A stretch of DNA of 64,000 nt from Tupaia tana (GCA_026018925.1 JAKSZU010000011.1:5523985-5587984), one strand, 5' to 3'. Shown: positions 36,571-47,626, counted from the first letter of the stretch. The notes: generated by a model from the letters alone, not told the origin. Numbers and translations: made by a program.

Positions 36571-36597
36571 CGCGCGGCGCGCTTTGCTCGCCGCGCG
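36571..36597. other. GC-only hairpin at the broken end of the last monomer
   Basis: CGCGCGGCG, a 9-nt loop, CGCCGCGCG: a perfect 9-bp stem inside AT-rich DNA, exactly where the sixth monomer stops after 'gatattt'. Confidence 0.9.
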
Positions 36598-36869
36598 GTT
36601 TTCTATTTTGTGATTTTTTTCTTTAAAAAAAAAAAAAAGAAAAGCAATTATAATTTTTTATTTTTTTGTCTTTTTTCTCTCTTTTTGTTGTTGTTTCTCT
36701 CTCTCTTTTTCATTTTCCTTTTTCTTGTCTCTCCACCCAATATCTACTGAATCTGCTGCACCAGCGATCACTACAGAACGGCAATCCGATTCTAGAACAC
36801 CTCTGTCTGCTTGCTCCTGAACATTGAGGCTTAACTTCAAGAATTTGAAAGAAACACGCCATTCATCAG

Positions 36870-37871
36870 ATGACAAGAAATCACCGTCGGATCACGAGAA
36901 ATATGGGAAAACGAGAAAATACCTCTCCTCCAATGGAAAAAAGTAACTCTCCTTCATCCACAAACAGTTCGGTGAAAGTCATGGAAATGTCTGATAAGGA
37001 ATTTAGAGCATTCGTAATGTCGAAGCTAACAGAGATGGAAGAAAAGAGAGATAATGAACTGCTAAAGAGAAAGGAGAAAGAAGTTGCCGAGTTCCAGGAG
37101 ATGAGGAAATTCTTGCAAGATCTAAAAGAGGAATTACACACTTTACAAAAGACTCAAACGGAACTGCTAGAGATCAAGTCTATAATACAAGAAGTCAAAA
37201 TCTCCCTTGAAAGTATTAAAAGCAGACTAGATCATTCAGAAAATAGAATCTCAGATGTAGAAGAGAAAATGGCTGGCTTAGAAAAGTCCACCACGAAGAC
37301 TGAGAAAATGGCTCAAAAATTTGAGAATGATATGCGCGAAGTACTGGATACCATCAAACGTCCAAATATCCGGATAATTGGCATCCCAGAAGGTGAAGAG
37401 ACCCATAAGGGCATTGATAATCTAGTCCATGAAATCCTGCAAGAAAACTTTCCAAACCTAGAGAGGCATTCGAAGATCCAGTCCCAGGAAATACAAAGGA
37501 CCCCAAATAGAATCAACCCAAGAAGATCTTCTCCAAGACACATTATAGCCAGGTTGACCAAAACCGCAGACAAAGACAAGATACTAAGAATGGCAAGAGA
37601 GAAACATCAAGTTACCTACAAAGGACATCCCATCAGGCTAACAGCAGATCTCTCATCGGAAACAATGTGAGCGAGGAGAGAATGGGAAAATATATTCAAA
37701 GTGTTACGAGAGAAACAGTTTCAGCCAAGAATACTGTACCCGGCAAGATTATCTTTCAGGTGGGAAGAAAAGACAAGAACATTCTCAGATAAACAAAACC
37801 TGAAAGAATTTACCAGCACCAGACCAGATCTCCAAGAATTTCTCAAGGGTGTGCTGTATCAAGAAAATTAA
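36870..37871 (+). pseudogene. L1-type ORF1, one nonsense codon (copy A)
   Basis: Codes for the L1 ORF1p type of RNA-binding chaperone. 333 codons, colinear with the intact ORF in copy B. The frame is open except for TGA at 37668-37670 (codon 267), where copy B has an arginine codon: a CGA-to-TGA change at a CpG. The stop removes the last part of the C-terminal RNA-binding region. Natural TAA at 37869-37871. Confidence 0.95.
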
Positions 37872-38906
37872 ACACAGACACACGGAAATAAGAGTCCAAA
37901 AACTATGAAAGTGACCAACTTAATCAGAGGGACAAGTCTGAATTTGAATATTATATCCCAGAATTTAATCAGGAAAATTGAACCAGAACAGAAGATAAAA
38001 GTACATGAGACTGATAGGTTCATACACCTTCCATTTGAACAGAATCCTAACTTGTTTCGTGGCTTTAAGCAAAGTTCCTTGGCATTTCTTTGAGTTAAGT
38101 TAAAACTGGTTTTCTTAGTAGTAATGAGTGAACTCACCATTGAAAGTAGTTAGATTATGTAGGAAATTGTGTGATCAATGCAACGTGGGTGGGAAGGGAA
38201 TGAAGGACAATTGTAGACACCGGAGGTGGTGTGAGAGGAGGGTGGGAAGGGACAGAGGGTCAGAAAGAGGGGTGGAAGTAATTCTAGGAACTAGTAATGG
38301 AAAATTTTTTGTAATGTGCATGATTGTATCACTATGCAGTGTGTACTGGATGGGAGATTGCATTTTGTATGCTGTGATGAAGCTTAGGGAAGGAATGTAA
38401 ATTGAGTTACAAAAAAAAAGTTTCAGAAAAAAAAATATTTATATATTCAATGACTGCAGTAGGATATGTAGCCACAGCTAGGTGCTACTTTATAGGATGC
38501 GTAAAGTAAGACTTGTGTTCATGGAAATGTGGGTATCACCTGTGTTTGCTATGAGGGTATTTGGATTGATTAGGGTCTTTGGCGTTACAATAAAATGTGA
38601 GGAGAAAACAGTATAGAAAGCAAACATAGATACCAGAGACTGTGGGAGGAGAGTGGTAGATGGCAGAGGGTAAGAGATAGAGAATCTAGGATGGGGGGAA
38701 AAAAGCAAAACATACAGAAGACAAGAAATGGAAGATCATTTGCTGACAATAACATGCTTGTTGATGTGCTTGATTGAGACAATATATAGTGTAATTTGGA
38801 TGGAAAATTTCATTTTGTATGCTGTAATGATGTTCAGAGAATGAATGCAAATAAATTAATTAATTAACTAATTAATTAATTTAAAAAAAAATTTACCTCC
38901 TCCAAC

Positions 38907-38930
<24 letters not shown>
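37872..38930 (+). other. 3' region of copy A with internal duplication
   Basis: Two related modules follow each other: one from about 38214 ('tagacaccggaggtgg', ending 'ttttgtatgctgtgatga...aatgtaaattgagtta'), one from about 38627 ('tagataccagagactg', ending 'ttttgtatgctgtaatga...aatgcaaataaatta'). The end has an A tract, a short 'tttacctcctccaacgc' and then the main poly(A). Confidence 0.85.
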
Positions 38931-38949
<19 letters not shown>

Positions 38950-39040
38950 TAATGTGGTTCCAAGATATTTAGTAAAATGATATACTTAAATGGCTAAACT
39001 ATGACAGGGCTAGAATTAGAATCCCACTCTGCCTTTTTCT

Positions 39041-39053
39041 TTTCTTTCTTTCT

Positions 39054-39084
<31 letters not shown>

Positions 39085-39296
39085 GGCTATAGGGCATGTG
39101 TACTTGTCAGAGAGAGACAGAAAGGGGTGTGTGAAGATGGTGGAGATGGCCATGCTGCAATCCTGTCTCCAGGATTTTAGGCCCACATGCACACATGACC
39201 AGTGTGATTTTTTTCAAGCTGCCTGATCCAGGCTCAAACCACACAGCTGGCTATCTGGGACCCAGTGTCTTAATCTCCATGCTACCCACTGGCCCA
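39041..39296 (-). repeat. long-type SINE, diverged, with 17-bp TSD
   Basis: 'ccactctgcctttttct' at 39024-39040 and 39297-39313. The body is eroded although the duplication is perfect. Confidence 0.92.
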
Positions 39297-39364
39297 CCAC
39301 TCTGCCTTTTTCTGAAGTTCTAAACATATTCATTTTCAGGGTACATATCAGAACTAGATTGCAC

Positions 39365-39600
39365 ATGGAATGTCACCTCTCAGATCAGATCTAAGATCAC
39401 ACCTTATCACTCCATCTTGCCAGCTTAGTGACACAATCACTGTGTGGAAGAGATACCACACAGGGATCTTTCTCCTTCCTGGGTGCACAGAGAAAAAGCC
39501 ATGTGAGGACACAGAGAGAAGGCAGCCATCTGCAGGCCAGGAAGACAAGCTTCATCAGAAATCAACCCTGGTTGCATCTTGATCTAAGAGCCTTAACTAC
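39365..39600 (+). mobile_element. possible MaLR-type LTR fragment
   Basis: 'gccatgtgaggacacagagagaaggcagccatctgcaggcc' resembles the middle of MLT1-like LTRs. Confidence 0.5.
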
Positions 39601-40552
39601 TATTAGAGATCATCATTGGGTCACTAAGTGTGCTCAGAGTCTGTCTATTTTCCTTTACAATGGATGGACCTAGCAAATCTAGACATTCATATGTAAATAC
39701 ATATGTATATATACAAATATTCACACATATAAGTATACTTGTACATGTATTCATAGTATACTTGCACATGTATGATGATTTGTAGAGATGTACATGTACT
39801 CCATTTATCTAAATGGATCAATTTTGATTTGTCTTTTATTTTCTCATAATTAGATTCAGTTTATCTGTTACATATCAAATATATGTTACATATCATATAT
39901 GTATATGCATACACACATACAAATATCTCTTTAAGATATAATGAGTTCAAGCAAAATACTTTCAGAGTTCTGATTGTGTGTTTGCTTGTTTTACCCTGGG
40001 GTTCTTTCTTGTCTTCATCCATTCCATAGTTGAATGTCTTTTCTTCTCAGTGAGACCCCAGCTCCCAAAAATGTCCCACTACTGATTTGTTCAGTCCTTC
40101 AATATGTCTGTATTTTCTTCGCAGTAACTCTGCACAAAACAAACCTACTAAAATGTGTTGAGATCTGTTGTGCTACAAACTTTATATCAGCACTCAGCAT
40201 TGCAGCCTGTCAAGACATTTTCATGGGCATCAAGAATGTATGTGAGGGCCCTGGCCCAACCTCTTACTTGTGTCTACACATGCAGTGCTTCTGTTGGCCT
40301 GGTGTTTCTGATCTACAGACCCCAGCACTGACAGGAAGCACCAGGCTGATAGTATTATACAAAGGTCTGGAAACTTCAGGGCCATAGTGAATTCACCACC
40401 TGTAGGAAACCAACTCAGAGTTACATGGGACTGTCCATTCCTGGTACCCCTCTACCACTATAGCCAGTGCTTTTGGTAGTCCTAGAAAACTTGAGGGCAC
40501 AGAGGGGATCACTGGGCCAAATAAAGCAGATTAAAAGAAAATAAAAACATTT
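39601..40552. other. AT-rich DNA, no gene recognised
   Basis: 39,680-39,930 is low-complexity (acatatgtatat-like). The 117-codon plus ORF at 40034 has no recognisable domain and no supporting context. Confidence 0.4.
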
Positions 40553-40567
40553 ATTATGTAATTCTTT

Positions 40568-40835
40568 TTTTTTTTTTTTTTTGGAGAGGTTTTCGCTATA
40601 GGGTGCATGCGCTCACCACACAGACAGACAGAGACAGAGAGACAGAAAGTGAGAAATCACCCTCCGGGGGGATGGTCACACCGCAATCCCTTCTCCTCCA
40701 TTCTCCTCTCGGGATCTTGGGCAAGCACGCACACGCGCCCGGCGTGAGTTTTAAGTCACCGGGTCCGGGACGCGAACCGTGGTTGACTATGTGGGAGTCC
40801 AGCGACATAGCCATCACGCTAACTGCTGGTTCCCT
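40568..40835 (-). repeat. long-type SINE with perfect 15-bp TSD
   Basis: 'attatgtaattcttt' at 40553-40567 and 40836-40850. Confidence 0.97.
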
Positions 40836-41011
40836 ATTATGTAATTCTTTATTAATTCTTTACAAAGTAATCAAATCTTACTATCAAATAAAGTGTCGAT
40901 TTATTTAATCCCACTTCAACTTATAAGACTCATAAACTAAGTGTAATGAAACAGTGATTACAACATCACTATCATGTTAATGTTATTTAAATATTAATAT
41001 TATAGTCATTC

Positions 41012-41271
41012 AGGACCAGCAGGTGAAGTGGAGGTTAAAGGGCTGGATCCCACATGGCCAATTCCACCATTCAAGTCTGGGACTTGGTGGCTTGAGTATC
41101 ATGCTGGGCGTGTGAGCATGTGTGCCCGAAATCCTGAGAGGAGAATGGAGACGAGATTATAGCATAGCCATCACCCCCCAGGGGTGGGCATGTGATTTTT
41201 TACTTTCCCTCTTTTTGTCTCTGTCTCTCTTTCACTCTCTGGTGAGCACACGAGTCCTATGGCCAAAAAAA
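41012..41271 (+). repeat. long-type SINE, older variant
   Basis: Head 'ggaccagcaggtgaagtggagg' carries the short-type 'caggtg' wording, but the body is long-type. Confidence 0.88.
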
Positions 41272-42607
41272 TCTTGCTAAATGTATCATTAATGTGGTCT
41301 ATATTAAGTATAATAAAATCATGCATGTCAAAATAACCAGTGGATGTAGAGGAATATCAAGGTGTTTTCCCATAAAAGGCTTTTCCTCTTGAGTAGACCC
41401 ATGTGTCCTGAACATAATCCACAAGGACAAAGTTGAAAACTGGAACTACCTCTTATCTTGCCAAATCGCTGGTATCAGCCTCCGTTGGTTAGGATTCCAG
41501 AAGCACTTTTTCCTGCACTAGTGGATATTCTAGATGAGGATGGGTGCGGCTACAAGAGCCCAGCAACGCACTTCTGCAAGCACACAACAATCCATCTCAA
41601 AAAGCCTTATCCAAGGAACAGATGCACACATGTACATGCAAATCAGACATCTGTGTAGATTCAAATAGAGGCTTGCAGAACACTGATTGCCCATCCCACG
41701 CACCGGCACAAGCCAACGCACTGTTAGCACCTGGCAGGACGTCCATCTGCAGTGCCACCTGAGCACCTGGGTTGGAGGTGGGGCCAGGTCTCCTAAAACT
41801 CCCGACACTAGCATAGGACTTCTGCCTTAGCCGAAGGGCTGTTTGCAGGCTCCTCTGGGATGCCCTCTCAAAACCTCTTATTCTCTACCATTACTTCGTC
41901 TTCTTCCTGGCCCCTCACTGATTGCTGGGTGATGCTAAGGATTAGCGAGGCACCCTAGGCTGCTGCAAGGGAGAGACCAGGTACATTCACGGGAGAGGGA
42001 GGAGGCTCAGGCGTGGCCTCCAGGGCCCATTCAGTGGCTCATGCTCAAGTCCTGAGACCCCTCTTCTGAACTGGCTGCTGCCCTAATTGGTTGTACCTGG
42101 CTCTTCCTGCTCCCCAACACCACTGCCATTTAGATCATGCAAATCTGCACCCTCAGAGGCAAGAGTCTGAATCCAAAGTTGCTCTGCCCTTCACTGGGGA
42201 CCTGAAAGCACCTCCCAGCCCAGACTTGGGGATAAAGGGTGGAGACATCCATGGTAGCTGAGTAGAGTCCAGAATAGAGCAAGCTCCATCTCTACAGCAT
42301 GGAATGAACGTGAGAGGACTTCAGGGATTTTCTTGAGCAAGACACCTTTGGGAAGTCCCTGGAAAGTGAGAGGACCTCCCTCAGGCCCAGCTGCTCCTCA
42401 CAACTCACAGGAAAGGCCTCAAGCCCATGAAGATGTCCATGGTGCATGAATCCCCATCTGTTCCAGGAAAGGAAAGTAGACTGGGGGTCTCCTTTTCCCA
42501 GGCTGAGAATCTCTGGCCTCGCCACTCTCTGGGCCTGGTCACGGAAGATAAGAACTCCTGAGGAGATTCTGGTTCAAAGTCCCAGTGATAGAAGTGCTGA
42601 GGCACAG
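41272..42607. other. no gene recognised
   Basis: Moderately GC-rich, unique-looking DNA. Short frames only, no splice-supported exon. Confidence 0.35.
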
Positions 42608-42640
42608 GGGCTGGCAGGTGGTGTGGTGGTTACTAAGTGC
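42608..42640 (+). repeat. short-type SINE head fragment
   Basis: 'ggggctggcaggtggtgtggtgg' only, no B-box or tail. Confidence 0.6.
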
Positions 42641-42725
42641 TGAGGCAGACGAGGCTCACTGGGGGTTATTGGACATGTGCACCCCTGCCTAGAGTGCACC
42701 AGGTAGGAATAAAAACTGCAAACAG

Positions 42726-43270
42726 GGGACGAGCAGATGGTGTAATGGTTACATTTCTGGACCTCACTCGACCACAGTTTGAGTTCCAGACCGGGTGCCT
42801 TAAAACTCATGCTGAGGGACCAGCAGTTAGCGTAATGGCTATGTCACTAGACTCCCACATAGTCGACCGTGGTTCGAGTCCCGGGCCCGGTGACTTAAAA
42901 CTCACGCCGGGTGCGTGTGCGTGCGTGCCCAAGATCCCGAGAGGAGAATGGAGGAGAAGGGATTGCGGCGTGACCATTCCCCCAGAGGGTGATTTCTTGC
43001 TTTCTGTCTCTCTGTCTCTCTCTGTCTGTCTGGCGAGCACATGCGCCCTATAGCAAAAACCTCTCCAAAAAAAAGAAAAAAAAAAAAAAAAAAAAAACCT
43101 CATGCTGAGTGCATGTGTGTGCCCAAGATCCTGAGAGGAGAATGGAGGAGAAGGGACTGTGGTATGGCCATCCCCCCGGGGGGATTTCTTGCTTTCTCTC
43201 TCTGTCTCTCTGTCTCTCTCTCTCTCTGGCAAGTGCACGCACCCTATAGCAAAAATCTCTCAAAAAAAAT
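42726..43270 (+). repeat. long-type SINE split by a younger long-type SINE
   Basis: Head 42726-42815, body resumes at about 43098 ('catgctgagtgcatgtgtg'). The inner SINE has a TSD around 'aaa(a/c)ctcatgctgag'. Confidence 0.92.
42816..43097 (+). repeat. inner long-type SINE, near consensus
   Basis: Complete copy with an A-rich tail, same orientation as its host SINE. Confidence 0.95.
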
Positions 43271-43274
43271 TTCA

Positions 43275-43875
43275 TACATTGGAACCCTAAATGATGTTAA
43301 AAGGTGGGCCCTTTTGGAAGGCTGTATCCTCACTGTAATACTGCCTTAGAAAAGAGGCTTCAGACAACTGCTTGACACTTGCCCCTTTGTTTCTCCTGTC
43401 ATGTGAGGATGCAGCAAGGAGGCACTATCTTGAAGCAGAGAGTAAGCCCTCCCAGATGCCAAAACCCGCCTGTTCCTTGATCTTGGCCTCACCAGCTTCC
43501 AGCTATGAGAAATAGATTTCTGTTCTTTATAAATTACTCAGCTTGGGGATAGCAGGTGGTGTAGTAGTTAAAGGTGCTGGACTCCCACATGGTCAACTGT
43601 GGTTCCTGTCCTGGACCCAGTGGCTTGAAACTCATGCCAGGTGTGTGTGCATGCATGCCCAAAATCCCAAGAGGAGAGTGGAGGAGAAGGAATTGTGTCA
43701 TGGCTATTCTCCTGGGGGCTGATTTCTCACTTTCTGTCTCTGTCTCTCTCTGGTGAACGCATGTGCCCTGTAGCAAAAATATCTTTCTCAAAAAGAAAAA
43801 AAGAAACACAGGAAACAAAAGCAAAACCAAAAATAAACCTCAACCTTGTTATAGCAGCATTAATGGACTAAGACA
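43275..43875 (+). mobile_element. MaLR-type LTR interrupted by a SINE
   Basis: 'ggaaccctaaatgatgtta', 'catgtgaggatgcagcaaggagg', 'gagaaatagatttctgttctttataaatta', then after the SINE 'ttgttatagcagcattaatggactaagaca': a full MLT1/MST-like layout. Confidence 0.8.
43543..43802 (+). repeat. long-type tRNA-derived SINE
   Basis: Inserted in the LTR above. Head 'gatagcaggtggtgtagtagtt', B-box eroded. Confidence 0.9.
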
Positions 43876-43989
43876 GGGATTCTTTACTTTGAGAGAAACC
43901 TATTTATGTTTCTACGGAATCTGTAGAGATAATATTAAAGAGGCAGAAGAGGTGGTGGCAGAGCAAAATCTTTCAGGAGTGCATGTTGA

Positions 43990-44494
43990 AGGGAATATGT
44001 AATATTATTAGGCACTAAGAGGAAATGAGCTATCAAAAAGAAATGAAAAGACACGGAGGAATCTTAAATGCATATTACTAAGTGAAAGAAACCAATCTGA
44101 AAAAGCTACATACAGTGTGATTCCTACTATATAACATTCTGGAAAAGGAATACTATGGAGATAGTAAACAGATCAGTGGTTGTCAGGGGCCGGGGGTGGG
44201 TAGGGAGGGATAATTAGATGGCGTACAGAATTTTTACAGCAATGAACTTACTCTGTATGATACTATGATGGTGAATGCTAAACATTTTTCCAACCCCACA
44301 GAATGTACATGACCAAGAGTGAGACCTAATGTACACTGAGAACTTTGAGGGATAATGATGTGTCAATGGAAGTTTATCAACTGTAACAAATAATACAACT
44401 TTCGGGGTGACTATGTGTAAGTGGGGGAAGAAAGTATAAGGGATATCTCTATACATTTTGCTTAATGTTACTGTGAACCTAACACTGTTCTAAA

Positions 44495-44500
<6 letters not shown>
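43990..44500 (+). repeat. L1 3' end
   Basis: 'tactaagtgaaagaaaccaatctg', 'gtgattcctactatataacattctgg', 'cagatcagtggttgtcagggg', ending in an A-run. Typical of old L1 3' ends. Confidence 0.75.
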
Positions 44501-44501
<1 letters not shown>

Positions 44502-44549
<48 letters not shown>

Positions 44550-44635
44550 TATATATATACACACACATATATATATTTTACATATTTTTAACTATAAAGC
44601 ATATATATTTAAATATATATATATATTTTTTTTTC
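44502..44635. repeat. (TA)n/(CA)n low-complexity tract
   Basis: TA-rich microsatellite with short CA runs, continuing the L1 tail. Confidence 0.9.
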
Positions 44636-44737
44636 TTTAAGGCCTTAATCCTCATTCTCCTTTATATCATTAAGGTTTCATACCTTTAAGGCTGTGAGCA
44701 AAGCACTGTAGTGTAAACTTTTCAATTGTAGACTCTT

Positions 44738-44958
44738 GGGCCAGCTGGTAGTGTGGTGGCCTAGATAGCTGGATTCTACCTGACTGACAGAGCAGTTCTA
44801 GTCCCACAACAGTTTGTGGGTGCATGTACATGGGTGCCCAAAATCCCCAGAGGAGAATGAAGAAGAGATTGCAGCAGTGGGCATGCCTACCAGGGAGTGG
44901 TTTCTCACTTTACCTCTATCTGTGGGGAGTACAGTACCTTCCCCATAGCAAATTTTGA
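44738..44958 (+). repeat. long-type SINE, diverged
   Basis: Head 'gggccagctggtagtgtggtgg'; body 'cagaggagaatgaagaagag'. Confidence 0.82.
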
Positions 44959-45375
44959 AAAAAGAAAAACACATACACACATAAACCCTTATAGGTTGAA
45001 GATAACTCATTAAAATTTTAATTTGCATTTTTATTGTGAAAGAAAATTCTTTATATATATTGAAAAATACTTCACATTTTATTCTCTGTGAACTCTTTCT
45101 GTCCCCTTCTGTTTGCTGCTGTGCTGTTGATATGTTTTTGTTGTTTTTCAAAAGTTGCTTTCCTGGTGACTTGTGACATGGCAAAGATGCCAAGGTGCCT
45201 GGAGGAAGTGGGAACAGTAGGCAGAATCAGAGTATCTGCCACCACAATTTCCAGACTTGACCCTGGACAACGTGGCATATCCTTGAGTAGTCTCATTGTA
45301 CTGGAAAAGGACAGTGTACTTTTTGTTCAAGAATGGAATTACAAACAGTTTAAACCTTGTAGTCCATGAGGGGAT

Positions 45376-45379
45376 AAAA
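45376..45379 (-). terminator. Pol III T-tract for tRNA-Trp
   Basis: TTTT on the minus strand, 11 nt after the tRNA 3' end. Confidence 0.7.
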
Positions 45380-45389
45380 TGGGCACGAA

Positions 45390-45461
45390 TGACCCCGACG
45401 TGATTTGAACACGCAGCCTTCTGATCTGGAGTCAGACGCGCTACCATTGCGCCACGAGGTC
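45390..45461 (-). tRNA. tRNA-Trp (anticodon CCA)
   Basis: 72-nt gene starting GACCTCGTGG and ending CGGGGTCA on the minus strand. The arms pair fully; the anticodon loop is CTCCAGA within the TCTGA/TCAGA stem. A-box 'tggcgcaatgg' and T-arm 'gttcaaatc' are intact, and a T-tract follows. It differs only slightly from the human tRNA-Trp sequence I recall. A working nuclear tRNA gene rather than a SINE head. Confidence 0.97.
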
Positions 45462-45559
45462 ACGAAGCTTCAATTCCTTTTAATCCATTAAGACTCTTGC
45501 TTCCTGGATTTCGCTGCCGCTTCTTTGTGTAAACTCTTTGGTTTTCCTGTGAACTTCAG

Positions 45560-45930
45560 GTCAAAGACAAAAAGAGTGAAGAAATGGCCGAAACACGGAG
45601 CCGCCCCGCAGCGGAGCCGGATGCCCTGGCGCCGGGGAACGCGCTGCGCCTTCCAGGACCTGCGAGACGCCCGCACTGCGGCCTCCGCCCGGGAAGTCCG
45701 GCTTCAGGGCGGTAGCGGGGACTGAGCGGAAGGGCAGCCCTGGGGGCCGAGCGGGTCCGTCCCGTGGCGACCCAGACTGCTTTCTCCAAGATCCACATCC
45801 TGGAGATAGCTGGAGACCGGGCAGAGGCGTGTCCCCTACGCCCACCTGGCAGACTGCGTAGCGCAGGAGCGGCTGTGAAGCCCTGCACCCTGTTCAACGC
45901 AAAGCCGGAATTGGGAGGGTGCCGGTCTTC
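45560..45930. promoter_or_regulatory. second CpG-rich promoter-like block
   Basis: High GC and CpG against an AT-rich background, about 100 bp from the tRNA gene. A short plus frame from 45584 (ATGGCCGAAACACGG..., good Kozak context, about 45 codons to TAG) has no family I recognise. The complement of 'cccgggagttgtcccc' is weakly like the ACTACAACTCCC element. It may be the first exon of a gene not otherwise visible here, perhaps the zinc-finger gene entering at 64 kb. Direction cannot be decided. Confidence 0.55.
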
Positions 45931-46189
45931 CCGGGAGTTGTCCCCACTGGAATGATTAAGGGGGAGGGGGATCTGAGTGGACACACTTAGGAAGTGGCTT
46001 TGTGACTTAAAATAGAATCTTTGTGGTTCTCACCCCTCCCTCCCACCCCCCACTTTCCCATCCTCACCCCCATCCACACCCCCACCCCCGTTATAAAACT
46101 AAAACTCTTGACAATTTGGACATTTTACAGAAGTGTAACAAAAGTAAAAATCAATAATTCCACCACCCACTGTAAGCATTTTGATGTAT

Positions 46190-46400
46190 TTCTTTCCAGT
46201 GTTCCTAACAGCATTGTTTATAACAGACAAAAAATGGAAACTACCCAAATGCCTGTTATCTAGTGAATGAATGTAAAAAATATGGTGTCACCATGTAATG
46301 CAATATTATTCAGCAATAAAAGGGAATGAAGTGCTGATTCATATGTTAACGTGGATAAATCTTGAAAAGACTATGCAAAGCTATAGGAAAGTAATTGAGA
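46190..46400 (+). repeat. possible L1 3' UTR fragment
   Basis: 'catggaaactacccaaatgcc'-like wording and 'gcaatattattcagcaataaaaggg' are typical of L1 3' parts. Confidence 0.55.
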
Positions 46401-47117
46401 ATAAACAGTGCTATGACAACAGTGTACAGTATTAAGTTGCTGTAAAAAGAGAATGAGGAAGAGCTCAGTGAACTTACATGGATTAACAGAATAAGCAGGT
46501 AAGCAAAAAATGCAAAACTAAGTGCAAAAGAGTATTTATAGTATGCCATCTTTTTTATGTAAGAAAGAAAGAAAGAAATGTGAGACTAAAAACATGTATC
46601 TGCCCATTTGTGCAAAAGAATGAAGTTTAACCAGAAAACTAAAAGATTAGCTATCTGGCAAGGGAATGGAGGGTGGAAAAATGGAGAGACGAGTTTGGGC
46701 AATAGAGATGAGGTGGAAGTAATCCTTTATTTTTTAGTGTACCCTTTGTATAGATGGTGTTGACACTTAGAACTGCGGTAATATTTTATGTATGCAAAAT
46801 TTAAAGAAAATAGTTAAAACCAACCTTGGTGTATGTGTGTGTGGTGCAAAATCTAAATGGACTATAAAAGTAACAAGCTCACTGTATTACGCATTAATAA
46901 CATAACCAAGCGTGAAAGGGTTGGGGAAGTAAAGAACTAATGTAATAAGTTTGCAAGACAGTGTTTGGTAAACCTAAAGACAAAAGCTAAAAACAAAAAG
47001 AACTGTAGACACAAAATCCTCTTGGTAAATCTTTTCTCTCAGGGGTATGAGTTAATAATTCTGAAACACACACATATGCACAGAAGTAGCATATAAATAT
47101 CAGACAAAACTTAAGGA
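46401..47117. other. no gene recognised
   Basis: AT-rich; may continue the old L1 piece. Confidence 0.35.
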
Positions 47118-47175
47118 TTCATGGATGGACCATCTGGGATCCAGTGTCTTAATCACCAGGCCACCTGCTGGCCTG
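47118..47175 (-). repeat. SINE head fragment
   Basis: 'ccatctgggatccagtgtcttaatcaccaggccacctgctggcc' only. Confidence 0.7.
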
Positions 47176-47293
47176 GATATTTGCTTTTTTAACTGTTGAG
47201 TTGTATGAGGTCTTCATATGTTCTAAATACTAGTGCCTTATCAGTTAGATGGCTCATGAATATGTTTTATCTGTTTGTGAGTTATCCTTTCAC

Positions 47294-47562
47294 TTTTTTT
47301 TTTTTTTTGAGAGGTTTTCGCTATAGGGCGTGTGTGTTCGCCAGAAAGAGAGAGACATAGAGACATAGAGACAGAAAGCGAGAAATCACCCCGCGGGGGA
47401 TGGCCACGCCACAATCCCTTCTCCTCCATTCTCCTCTTGGGATCTTGGGCACGCACGCACACATGCCTGGCGTGAGTTTTAAGCCACTGGGTCCGGGACG
47501 CGAACCACAGTCGACTACGTGGGAGTCCAGCGACATAGCCATTACGCTAACTGCTGGTTCCC
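47294..47562 (-). repeat. long-type SINE, near consensus
   Basis: TSD 'atcctttcac' on both sides (47284-47293 and about 47565). Confidence 0.95.
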
Positions 47563-47626
47563 GATCCTTTCACGGATGTGATGGTGTCTTTTGAAGCACA
47601 AATTATTTTTTATTTTTGTTTTGTTT

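Larger units (their letters stand above)
35330..38940 (+). mobile_element. complete ORF1-only LINE (half-L1/HAL1-like), copy A
   Basis: A 3.6-kb retrotransposon bounded by a perfect 17-bp duplication (35313-35329 and 38941-38957). Order: five and a bit tandem 5' monomers (35331-36570), an intron-like T-rich stretch with a GC hairpin, ORF1 (36870-37871), about 1 kb of 3' region, and a poly(A) tract. There is no ORF2: no endonuclease or reverse transcriptase words occur. Copy B at 56.4-58.8 kb has the same ORF1-to-3' joint, so the lack of ORF2 belongs to the family and is not a local deletion. Half-L1 elements are a known class; mobilisation would rely on ORF2p from an L1. Confidence 0.93.

Noticed and set aside
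37872-37900. Local deletion of ORF2 in copy A as the cause of the missing RT
   Set aside because: Copy B, at another site with its own TSD, has the same ORF1-to-3' joint.
40034-40387. 117-aa plus ORF
   Set aside because: No recognisable domain, no splice or promoter context, cysteine-rich by chance.
45088-45369. 93-aa plus ORF beside the tRNA gene
   Set aside because: Overlaps a minus ORF of similar length, no family recognised and no supporting signals.
45556-45984. 142-aa minus ORF in the CpG-rich block
   Set aside because: Chance open frame in GC-rich DNA; no domain or splice support.
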